This document shows, piece by piece, positions 1 to 6,693 of a DNA stretch of 21,003 nucleotides. The stretch is from positions 1-21,003 of the forward strand of contig JBLNBW010000251.1 in the NCBI GenBank assembly GCA_050260255.1, in the 5' to 3' direction. A program made the position numbers and the translations under genes. The DNA comes from JAQGMV01 sp050260255 (lineage in GTDB: Bacteria > Pseudomonadota > Gammaproteobacteria > Burkholderiales > SG8-41). Positions within the stretch are counted from its first letter, which is position 1; every line of letters starts with the position of its first letter. The notes beneath the pieces are model-generated. The model did no database searches and was not told where the DNA came from. It saw nothing but the letters and a program-made list of their open reading frames with translations.

Positions 1-1
1 C

Positions 2-595
2 GGAAGGCGCTTCGCGCTGATTCCACCCGAAGAGCTCACTGAAGAGCAGCGCAAGGTCGTCGACGCGATACGATCCGGGCCGCGCGGCCAATTGAAAAGC
101 TCGGCCGCGTCGGCGCCGGGCCCGATCGGCGGACCGTTCAACGTCATGCTGCGATCGCCCGGCATCGGGATGTCGATACAGCGGCTTGGCGAGGACATCC
201 GCTTCCGCAGCTCCATCCCGCCGCGGCTCAATGAGATGGCCATACTCATAACGGCGCGGCATTACACCTCGCAGTACGAGTGGTACGCGCACCACAAGCT
301 CGCCATGGAGAACGGGCTGGATCCGGCCGTTTCGCGCGCAATCGCGGAAGGCCGTCGCCCGGAAAAGATGGGCGCCGACGAAGCGCTCGTCTACGATTTT
401 TCCACGCAGCTCCACACGCAGCACGGCGTGGACGACGTTACCTACAAGGCGGCGGTGGAACGTTTCGGTGAGCGCGGCGTGGTCGATCTCATCGCCGTGA
501 ACGGCTTCTACTGCCTGGTGTCGTTCCTGCTGAACGTTGATCGGACGCCACTGCCGGAAGGCGAGCCGCTGCCGTTGCCGCCGCTCGCGAAGTAA
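2..595 (+). CDS. Carboxymuconolactone decarboxylase family protein (5' partial)
   Basis: The reading frame is open from the first bases of the window to the TAA at 593-595, so the start lies upstream and the gene is 5'-truncated by the window. The TTG at 92 is only an internal codon: in-frame sequence before it (around positions 5-60) reads as coding, with FALIPPEELTEEQRKVVDAI. The visible part has about 197 residues. The middle, with RLNEMAILITARHYTSQYEW followed by AHHKLA and later DEALVYDFSTQL, matches the helical core of the carboxymuconolactone decarboxylase/AhpD-like superfamily. The CxxC pair of peroxidase-type AhpD proteins is absent, so a thiol peroxidase role is unlikely. Members include 4-carboxymuconolactone decarboxylases of aromatic catabolism and many proteins of unknown substrate; the substrate here cannot be told. 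It converges with the FMN dehydrogenase gene, with a 9-bp hairpin between them. Confidence 0.82.
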   Translation, partial: GRRFALIPPEELTEEQRKVVDAIRSGPRGQLKSSAASAPGPIGGPFNVMLRSPGIGMSIQRLGEDIRFRSSIPPRLNEMAILITARHYTSQYEWYAHHKLAMENGLDPAVSRAIAEGRRPEKMGADEALVYDFSTQLHTQHGVDDVTYKAAVERFGERGVVDLIAVNGFYCLVSFLLNVDRTPLPEGEPLPLPPLAK

Positions 596-610
596 GACGG
601 TGGAGCGACA

Positions 611-638
611 GACCGGACGCCGTTGTGCACGTCCGGTC
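611..638. terminator. Hairpin between convergent genes
   Basis: A perfect 9-bp inverted repeat, GACCGGACG at 611-619 and CGTCCGGTC at 630-638, encloses a 10-nt loop. It lies in the 56-bp gap between two convergent stop codons, so it could end transcription from both sides. No T-run follows on either strand, so it is not a classic intrinsic terminator. It may act with Rho or as an RNA 3'-end stabiliser. Confidence 0.5.
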
Positions 639-651
639 CTGGCTTCGCTCG

Positions 652-1881
652 TTACTCGGAGACGGCCCTCAGCTCTCCCTTGAGATGCGTTGAGCGCGCG
701 CGCTCGGGCACAGGAAGCGGCCGATCCGCAAAGAGCAGATATTCCGGGCCGAGCTCCTCGATACGATTCACGCCGAGCAGCGCAAGCACGCGGTGGATTT
801 CGTCGCGATAGATCTCCAGCGCGCGCGCAGCGCCCGCCTCGCCGCCGGCCGCTACGCCGTAAAGAGTGGAGCGCCCCACGAGGACCGCGTCGGCGCCCAG
901 CGCGAGCGCTTTGACGACGTCGGTGCCGCGCCGTATGCCGCTGTCCATGAACACGGTCGCGCGGCTGCCGACCGCGTCGGCGATTTCCGGCAGCACTTCG
1001 ATCGGCGAGGCGATGCCATCGAGATTGCGCCCCCCATGGTTGGATACGACGATGCCGTCCGCGCCGTGATCGACGGCCGTCACCGCATCGTCGGGATGCA
1101 GCATGCCTTTCACGATCAGCTTGTGCGGCCAGATCTTGCGCAGCGCATCGAAGTCGCCCCAGCTGATCGAATCGGTGCGCAGGCTGGAGCGGCCCATCGG
1201 CCCCTTGGTCATTTTGGCTTTCGCAGCCGCGGGGTAGTTGGCATACATCGGCATGCCGGTCGTCACGAGATAGCGCATCATCGTGCCGCAGAGCCAGCGC
1301 GGATGGCGCAGCATGTCGATCACGTTGCGCGCCGAGTAACTGAACGGGATGGTGAAGCCGTTGCGGATGTTGTATTCGCGGTTGCCGGCAGAGACGCCGT
1401 CGACGGTCACGATCAGCGCCTTGTAGCCGGCCGCCCGCGCCCGATTCACGAGCTCGTGCGAGAGCGACCGGTCCGGCCACAGATACAGCTGGAACCACAG
1501 CTCGCCGCCCGCTTCCTCGGCCACGCGCTCCATGGCCGTGATGGACCCTGTCGCGAGCGTGAACGGAATGCCGGCCGCGCGTGCCGCCCGCGCGAGCGCG
1601 ATCTCGCCCTCGTACCACATCAGCCCGGCGGTGCCGGTCGGCGCGATGACGAGCGGCATCTTATGCTTCACGCCGAAGATCGTCGTCTCCTGCGTGCGCT
1701 TCGACACGTCGCGAAAGGTGCGGGTGCGAAAGCGGATGCGGTCGAATACGTCACGGTTGTTTCGCAGCGAAACCTCGTCCTCCGTGCCGCGGTCCATGAA
1801 CTCGAACAGGCCCTTGGGCACGCGTTTGAGGGCGATTTCACGCAAGTCGAAGATGTTGTAGGCCTTCAGGTCGTTCTTCAT
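652..1881 (-). CDS. FMN-dependent alpha-hydroxy-acid dehydrogenase (lactate/mandelate type)
   Basis: A 409-residue flavoenzyme of the L-lactate/mandelate dehydrogenase and glycolate oxidase family, which oxidises 2-hydroxy acids to 2-oxo acids with FMN. The start at 1881 is chosen because the family N-terminus (KAYNIFDLREIALKR) begins directly after it; an in-frame ATG at 2001 would add 40 residues unlike the family. Visible active-site residues are Q131 and Y133 (FQLY), D161 (TVDG), R168 (NREY), K258 (VKGM), and H282 and R285 in SNHGGRNLDG. The FMN phosphate loop is near 312-337 (MDSGIRRGTD to LVGR). The position matching Tyr24 of glycolate oxidase appears to be F28, in FEFMDRGTEDE. The family length is normal. 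The substrate is not determined. It is the last gene of the minus-strand run after the Bug receptor (225-bp gap), so it may act on an imported hydroxy acid. Confidence 0.92.
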   Translation of the reverse strand: MKNDLKAYNIFDLREIALKRVPKGLFEFMDRGTEDEVSLRNNRDVFDRIRFRTRTFRDVSKRTQETTIFGVKHKMPLVIAPTGTAGLMWYEGEIALARAARAAGIPFTLATGSITAMERVAEEAGGELWFQLYLWPDRSLSHELVNRARAAGYKALIVTVDGVSAGNREYNIRNGFTIPFSYSARNVIDMLRHPRWLCGTMMRYLVTTGMPMYANYPAAAKAKMTKGPMGRSSLRTDSISWGDFDALRKIWPHKLIVKGMLHPDDAVTAVDHGADGIVVSNHGGRNLDGIASPIEVLPEIADAVGSRATVFMDSGIRRGTDVVKALALGADAVLVGRSTLYGVAAGGEAGAARALEIYRDEIHRVLALLGVNRIEELGPEYLLFADRPLPVPERARSTHLKGELRAVSE

Positions 1882-2106
1882 CCGATTTTCTCGTTTGGCA
1901 GCGATTTCGTTATGGACATGTACCCGCACGCCGTGCGGCGAGTCCAGGATGCGCAACGCGGCGTTTTCGCGCCAGCTCCACAGCACGGCATCGTAAGCCA
2001 TATGGGGCCCGATGGCTATTGCAGCATGGGGTCTACTGCCGTGGTAGAGCGCGCACGAGCCGCTCTCCTGCGATACGAGTTCACATCGCGGCCGCGCAAG
2101 CCGCGT

Positions 2107-3078
2107 TCACGGCTGCATGCGCTGTGCGCCGGCCGCCTTGATGACGCGTCCGAACTTTTCGATCTCGACGCGGATGCGCTTTGCGTACTCGTCCGGCGTA
2201 TTGGGCGTCGCTTCGTAGCCGAGATCGTGATAGCGCGCCTGGAGCTCGGGCGCAGCGAGCGCTTTCATGAGGATCCGGTTGAGCTTCACGACGTAGTCGC
2301 GCGGGGTGCGCGCGGGCGCGATGATGCCGGTGAGCGTCGTCGTGTCGACACCGGGATAGCCGGCTTCGGCGAAGGTCGGCACGTCGGGCATGACCTGCGT
2401 GCGCTGAGCGCCGGTCGTGCCGAGCGCGCGCACGCGGCCCGCGGAGGTATGTGGCTTCGCCGTGCTCAATCCCGTGAACGCCATCGTGATGTGGCTGCCG
2501 AGGAGCTCGGTGATGGATTGTCCGGAGCCTTTGTACGGGACGTGCACGATGTCGATGCCGGTAACGGAGCGGAACTGCTCGCCGGCGACATGCGTCGCGG
2601 AGCCGGTGCCTGCGGAGCCGAAGGTGAGACGGTCGGGTTGCGCCTTCGCGAGCGCGACGAGCGCCTTCACCGACTTTGCATCGACGGCCGGCGCGACGAG
2701 CAGCGCGAGCGGTGCGGCGGCGACCAGTGCGACGGGCGCAAAATCGCGCAAGGTGTCGTAAGGCAGCTTGTCGGCGAGGCTGGGATTGGAGACGAACGCG
2801 GCGTCGACGATGCCTATCGTTTCACCGTCGGGGGCGGCATGGGCTACGATCTGGGTGCCGATGGTGCTGTTGCCGCCTGCGCGATTGTCGATGACCACCT
2901 GCTGGCCGAAGCCCTGCGCGATATAGGGTGCGACGAGCCGCGCCAGCGTGTCGGTTCCGCCTCCCGGCACGTAGGGCACCACCAGACGTATCGGGCGCGT
3001 GATGCGTGTCTCGGCAAGTGAGACACCGTGAAGCAGCATAAGGCCGATCGTCGCCGCGAGCGCGATGTTGCGTGACAT
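2107..3078 (-). CDS. Bug-family periplasmic substrate-binding protein (tripartite tricarboxylate transporter type)
   Basis: A 323-residue periplasmic receptor of the Bug/TctC family, which binds carboxylates or other small anions for a TctAB-type transporter or for sensing. The start at 3078 follows a strong ribosome binding site (AGGAGGAGAAGC before ATG) and gives a signal peptide (MSRNIALAATIGLMLLHGVS, then LAE) with likely cleavage near residue 22. The family ligand-loop motif is seen as VPYVPGGGTDTLAR at 34-47. Later family landmarks are VPYKGSGQSITELLGSHI and MPDVPTFAEAGYPG. The in-frame ATG at 3141 adds 21 residues without a ribosome site and spoils the signal peptide. No membrane partners (TctA/TctB) are in the window. 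The neighbouring FMN dehydrogenase suggests a hydroxy-acid ligand, but this is inference. Confidence 0.93.
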   Translation of the reverse strand: MSRNIALAATIGLMLLHGVSLAETRITRPIRLVVPYVPGGGTDTLARLVAPYIAQGFGQQVVIDNRAGGNSTIGTQIVAHAAPDGETIGIVDAAFVSNPSLADKLPYDTLRDFAPVALVAAAPLALLVAPAVDAKSVKALVALAKAQPDRLTFGSAGTGSATHVAGEQFRSVTGIDIVHVPYKGSGQSITELLGSHITMAFTGLSTAKPHTSAGRVRALGTTGAQRTQVMPDVPTFAEAGYPGVDTTTLTGIIAPARTPRDYVVKLNRILMKALAAPELQARYHDLGYEATPNTPDEYAKRIRVEIEKFGRVIKAAGAQRMQP

Positions 3079-3108
3079 GCTTCTCCTCCTCGATGTTACG
3101 TGCGGTCT

Positions 3109-3114
3109 CTTATA
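3109..3114 (-). promoter_or_regulatory. Possible -10 element for the Bug receptor gene
   Basis: On the minus strand TATAAG lies 31 bp upstream of the start codon at 3078, in a relatively AT-rich patch. No good -35 hexamer was found at 16-18 bp, so this is a weak candidate. The 159-bp gap after the reductase gene would allow a separate transcript. Confidence 0.25.
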
Positions 3115-3237
3115 GATAGCAATCGAGACGGGCGGGCGCAACGCCGCGAGTCCACGTATCGGCTATGGCGCGCGGGCGTCGGCAGCGGAAAGCCGCGCAT
3201 CGCCGGATTGCATTTCGCTAAGAGTTCCGCGTGCCGA

Positions 3238-4182
3238 TTACGCGCCGGGCAGGCCGTCTATCAATGCGATCATCCGCTTGCGCATGGCCTCGTCGGGCAG
3301 GCGCCCCACTGCGCCGCCCATGTTGTCCACCATGTTCTGCACCCGGCTCGTGGCCGGCGTGACGGTCGTCACCGCGGGGTGGCTTGCAACGTACTTCAGA
3401 AAAAACTGCGCCCAGGACGTCGCATCGAACTCCGATGCCCATTCGGGGAGCTTGCGTCCGCCGACACGGCTCCACAGCCGCGTGCGGCCGAACGGCGCAT
3501 AGCACAGCACCGCAATGCCGCGGTCGCGGGCGAGCGGGAGTATGGTTTGCTCGGCATCGCGGTCGTCGATCGCGTAATTGGTGCCGATGAAGTCGAGTCG
3601 CTCCGTGCGCATGACCTGCATCAGCTCCGCGTACTGGCTTTCGAACGTCGTCGTCAGGCCGATGTAGCGCACGCGTCCTTGCGCCTTGTACTCGCGCAGC
3701 AAAGGCAGCTGAGTGCGAACGTCCCCCATGTTGTGTATCTGGATGAGATCGATCGCCGGCTTTCCCGCACGGCGGAACGATGTTTCGAGCTGCTCTCGTG
3801 CGGCGCGAGCATCGGCGCTGCCGCCGCGCCGAGCGACATTGACCTTCGTCGCCCAGAAGAGGCGCTTTGCTATGCCCAGGTCCTGAGCGATCTGACCGGC
3901 GACTTCTTCGGACGCGCCGTAAGCCGGCGCCGTGTCGAACACCGTCCCGCCGAGCTCGACCATTTTGGCGAGCACCGCGCGCAGGCTCGCGGCATCTTCG
4001 CTGCGCGCGACTTGCGAGAATGTCGCCGAGCTGCCGAGGCCGACCACAGGCAAGCGCTCGCCGGTGGAGGGAATGGCGCGGGTGATGAGCTGCGGCGCTT
4101 CCTTGCCTCGCGCCCAGGGGACGACGGCGCAAGCGCATACTGCGCCGGCCGCGAGGCGCAGCGCGTCACGACGGGTAACCAT
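3238..4182 (-). CDS. Tat-exported aldo/keto reductase
   Basis: A 314-residue aldo/keto reductase, an NAD(P)H-dependent TIM-barrel oxidoreductase. The catalytic tetrad is intact: D83 and Y88 (VFDTAPAYG), K113 (ATKVN) and H150 (IQIHNMG). The start at 4182 has a ribosome site (AGGAGA) and gives an N-terminus beginning MVTRRDALRLAAGA, a twin-arginine pattern followed by a hydrophobic stretch to about residue 25. This suggests export of the folded enzyme to the periplasm. The in-frame ATG at 4317 would bury the signal inside the protein. The start codon lies inside the upstream transporter gene (17-bp overlap, 4166-4182), so the two are probably translationally coupled. Such Tat-tagged reductases occur in betaproteobacteria; their substrates are mostly unknown. 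Confidence 0.9.
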   Translation of the reverse strand: MVTRRDALRLAAGAVCACAVVPWARGKEAPQLITRAIPSTGERLPVVGLGSSATFSQVARSEDAASLRAVLAKMVELGGTVFDTAPAYGASEEVAGQIAQDLGIAKRLFWATKVNVARRGGSADARAAREQLETSFRRAGKPAIDLIQIHNMGDVRTQLPLLREYKAQGRVRYIGLTTTFESQYAELMQVMRTERLDFIGTNYAIDDRDAEQTILPLARDRGIAVLCYAPFGRTRLWSRVGGRKLPEWASEFDATSWAQFFLKYVASHPAVTTVTPATSRVQNMVDNMGGAVGRLPDEAMRKRMIALIDGLPGA

Positions 4183-5485
4183 GCAAAGTCTCCTGCTCCA
4201 GTGCGGTTTGCCGGACTGCCCGGCTGCTCTGCGCATGACCGAGCCATAAACCGAGTGCAGCCCATGCGACTGCGAGCGGAACGGCAAACATCGCCAGACC
4301 CGCGAGCCCCATGCCAAGGCGTCCCAGCAGGCCTTCGGTCTGCGCGCCGATCACATCCCCGCCGCGATAAACGAAGGTATCGATGAACGCCTTCGCCTTG
4401 TAGCGGTCTGCGCGCGGCACGACCGTGAACAGCGTTTCCCGCGCGGGTCGCATGATGCCGCGCTGGACCGCGCGGAACGCGGCCTCGAACGCGACGAGTG
4501 CGGTGAGCGTGCCGACGACCGCAAGCCCTATGAATCCGAGGGCGACCGTGACGGGTAGCAGTGCCAGGGTCGTCGCAACGCCCAGCCGCTTCATCAGATG
4601 GCCGGTGACGATCGCCTGCAGAAGCAGTGTCGCGGTCTGCGTGATCGCATCGATTTTCGCGAACGTCGCGGTGCGCATGTTGAGATCGACGCCCAAGGCG
4701 GCGACCATCTGCAGACGCGTGAAATACACCAACGTCGCCATCACGGCGAGGATGAGCACGTAGCCGCAGATGCCGAGCAGATAGGGCGACCGGAACACGG
4801 CGCCGAATCCTTCCCACGCGTTCCCGCCGATGACGGATTCGGCGGCATCCGACGCATGTGCAGGGTTCGTGTCACGGCGGTCCGTCGCGAGATGCGTCAG
4901 CCACCAGGCCATGGCGAGCGCGAGCACGAGAGAGACCGCGGCGACGAGCAGCAACGCTGGGGTGCCGAGCGGACGGGCGAGCACGCTGGCGAGCCACGGC
5001 CCGAATATCGCGCCGAGCGTCCCGCCGACGGCTATCGCCCCGAACAGCCGCTTGCTTTGCTCGAGCGTAAAGCGGTCGGCCATGAGCGCCCAGAACAACA
5101 TGGTCGCGAAGAGATTGAAGACGCTGAACCAGACATAGAACACCTGACCGGTCCGTTCTCCGATTGCCGCCGGCGCCGCGACCAGCAACGCGTAGAACGC
5201 GACCAGTCCGGCCGCGAAGAACAGATACGTCGCAGTGATGAAAGTGAGGCGCCGGTAACGGCTGACGAGTGCGGAGAATATCGGATTAACGAGCAGCGTC
5301 ACGATGACGGTGCCGATGAACAGCCACCGTACCGCTTCGATTCCGCGCTGCATGCCGAGCGCTTCCCGCGCCGGGCGGACCACCATCAATGCAGTCAGGA
5401 CAAAGAAAAAGAACAACGCGGCCACAAGGGCAGGTGCAACCTCGTCACGGCGCACGTTGAAGAGGCGCTGAAGCGGAGCAGTCAT
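4166..5485 (-). CDS. MFS-type transporter resembling the NTP/NDP (ATP:ADP) translocase family
   Basis: A 439-residue polytopic membrane protein with about 12 hydrophobic segments. The opening, MTAPLQRLFNVRRDEVAPAL then a long hydrophobic run and RPAREALG, and the central FNLFATMLFWALMADRFTLE followed by KRLFGAIAVGGTLGAIFGP, are typical of bacterial proteins annotated as MFS or NTP/NDP-exchange transporter-like. A second RPARETLFTVVPRADRYKAK block lies in the C-terminal half. These free-living members are distinct from the true ATP/ADP translocases of obligate intracellular bacteria, and their cargo is unknown. The ATG at 5485 is the only reasonable start: an in-frame stop lies 42 nt upstream. 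It has no clear ribosome binding site, which is unusual. Its 3' end overlaps the aldo/keto reductase start. Confidence 0.85.
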   Translation of the reverse strand: MTAPLQRLFNVRRDEVAPALVAALFFFFVLTALMVVRPAREALGMQRGIEAVRWLFIGTVIVTLLVNPIFSALVSRYRRLTFITATYLFFAAGLVAFYALLVAAPAAIGERTGQVFYVWFSVFNLFATMLFWALMADRFTLEQSKRLFGAIAVGGTLGAIFGPWLASVLARPLGTPALLLVAAVSLVLALAMAWWLTHLATDRRDTNPAHASDAAESVIGGNAWEGFGAVFRSPYLLGICGYVLILAVMATLVYFTRLQMVAALGVDLNMRTATFAKIDAITQTATLLLQAIVTGHLMKRLGVATTLALLPVTVALGFIGLAVVGTLTALVAFEAAFRAVQRGIMRPARETLFTVVPRADRYKAKAFIDTFVYRGGDVIGAQTEGLLGRLGMGLAGLAMFAVPLAVAWAALGLWLGHAQSSRAVRQTALEQETLHGYPS

Positions 5486-5811
5486 CGATCGTTCGCGGTC
5501 CCGGTGCGTATGTCAGAGTGCATGAAATGCTGCAGGATATACACCTCCCTGCATGGCGAGGACCGTAGCAATCGGCGCGCGCAAAGGGTCTTTTCCTTCC
5601 GCTATGCAAGATAACTGCAGCAAAAACCCGAGCGGCGTGTCCGCTGGTTGCGACAACGCCTTGTTTCTCGTCGCGGCGTGCTGCCGCACCGCACCGTCAT
5701 TATGACAGCGGGGAAGGGGCGATAGGACCCCGCCTCAAGGGGGGCTTCCCGCGCGTTATTCTCTCGCCCTTCTCTGTACCGCTCGGCGCGGCCCAGCCCC
5801 TCGTGAGCGAT
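5486..5811. other. 326-bp intergenic region
   Basis: No gene was recognised here. It separates the exonuclease gene (ending 5812) from the transporter gene (starting 5485), both on the minus strand. It holds a likely intrinsic terminator (5622-5647) and a second imperfect inverted repeat, GCGGGGAAG at 5708-5716 with CTTCCCGC at 5745-5752, enclosing G- and C-runs that could form a branched structure. A 6-bp inverted repeat (TGCAGG 5531-5536, CCTGCA 5548-5553) lies in what should be the transporter leader. No convincing promoter was found for the transporter gene. Confidence 0.5.
5622..5647 (-). terminator. Candidate intrinsic terminator after the exonuclease gene
   Basis: Read on the minus strand, CCAGCGG, a 5-nt loop ACACG, and CCGCT then CGG form a stem of about seven pairs with one bulge. 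It is followed at once by GTTTTTG. It lies about 165 nt downstream of the exonuclease stop and would close the efflux-exonuclease transcript before the transporter gene. Confidence 0.45.
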
Positions 5812-6648
5812 TCATGTGGCCGGCATTGCAGCCTGTGCTTTAAGGCACCGGCGCAGCAGTTGAGGGGCCTCCATGCGCTCGGTCAACGAGGCGAAAGACG
5901 CCATGGGTCCGCGCCAGCGGATGTCGTCGATGTTGTGGAATAACGGCGCGTCGGTGCGCAGCGTCGCGAGGCGCTTGAAGAGCAGCGCGAGGTCGCGGCG
6001 ATCGCCGAGCACTTCGGCGGGGAACTCTTCTATGGGGCCATACCGCGTCAGGAGTTGCGCGGCAGTGACGGCGCCTATGCCGCGCAGGCCCGGATAGCCG
6101 TCGGCGCTGTCCCCGACGAGCGCGAGGAGGTCCGGAATGAGGTGGGCATCGACGCCGAACTTTTCGCGCACCGCTTTCGCATCCCGCGTGTGCTTTCCCC
6201 GCCGATCCATCTGTACGATCCGATCGCCGCGCACGCACTGCGCGAGATCCTTGTCGGGCGTCCAGATGCGCACCTGCCGCACGCGTTCGTCCTGCGCTGC
6301 GATGTGAGCCGCGGACGCCAAGGCATCGTCCGCCTCGAGCTCGATCATCGGCCACACGGCGATGCCCATGGCGCTCGCCGCTTCTTCGAGCGGATGAAAC
6401 TGTGCGAGCAGCGCGGGCTCTATGCCCGTTCCCGTCTTGTAGCCCGGCCACAGCGCGTTGCGGAAAGACTCGATGACGTGATCCGTGGCGAGGCCGACGT
6501 GCGTGCTCCCGCTCTCCACCATCTGAAGCAGGGTCTGCAGTACGCCGATCACCGCGCCATAGGGGCGGTCGATCCCCTTGTTGAAGCGCCGCTGTCCGTA
6601 AAAGTGCCGGAACAGCTCGTACGTGCCGTCTACGAGATCGATGACCAT
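5812..6648 (-). CDS. 5'-3' exonuclease / flap endonuclease (PolA N-terminal-like, Xni-like)
   Basis: A 278-residue stand-alone 5' nuclease, related to the N-terminal nuclease domain of DNA polymerase I and to ExoIX/Xni. Such enzymes cut 5' flaps or single-stranded ends in DNA replication and repair. The metal-binding acidic residues of the PIN-like fold are visible: D7 (LVDG), D56 (ATDH), E105, D107 and D108 (LEADD), D132 and D134 (TPDKD), D180 and D183 (GDSAD). The DNA-binding helix-3-turn-helix follows at about 184-201 (GYPGLRGIGAVTAAQLL). No polymerase domain follows, and the length fits single-domain family members. The start at 6648 lies only seven residues before the first catalytic Asp, so it cannot move far downstream. 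There is no Shine-Dalgarno sequence, and TACAAT lies 5 bp before the ATG. It sits 45 bp after the efflux pump gene, with no obvious functional link. Confidence 0.9.
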   Translation of the reverse strand: MVIDLVDGTYELFRHFYGQRRFNKGIDRPYGAVIGVLQTLLQMVESGSTHVGLATDHVIESFRNALWPGYKTGTGIEPALLAQFHPLEEAASAMGIAVWPMIELEADDALASAAHIAAQDERVRQVRIWTPDKDLAQCVRGDRIVQMDRRGKHTRDAKAVREKFGVDAHLIPDLLALVGDSADGYPGLRGIGAVTAAQLLTRYGPIEEFPAEVLGDRRDLALLFKRLATLRTDAPLFHNIDDIRWRGPMASFASLTERMEAPQLLRRCLKAQAAMPAT

Positions 6649-6693
6649 GCCGGATTGTAGGCTACACGCACGGCAACCGCGCGTCGCGCGCCA

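Noticed and set aside
1924..1938. Small inverted repeat CCGCAC/GTGCGG
   Set aside because: A 6-bp GC stem with a 3-nt loop is expected by chance in DNA this GC-rich, and no T-run follows.
1882..2001. 40-residue N-terminal extension of the FMN dehydrogenase
   Set aside because: The family N-terminus begins after the ATG at 1881; the extension resembles no known leader.
793..3021. 742-codon open frame on the plus strand
   Set aside because: It is antisense to the FMN dehydrogenase and Bug genes, both well supported. The translation is Arg/Asp/His-rich without domains, as expected opposite high-GC genes.
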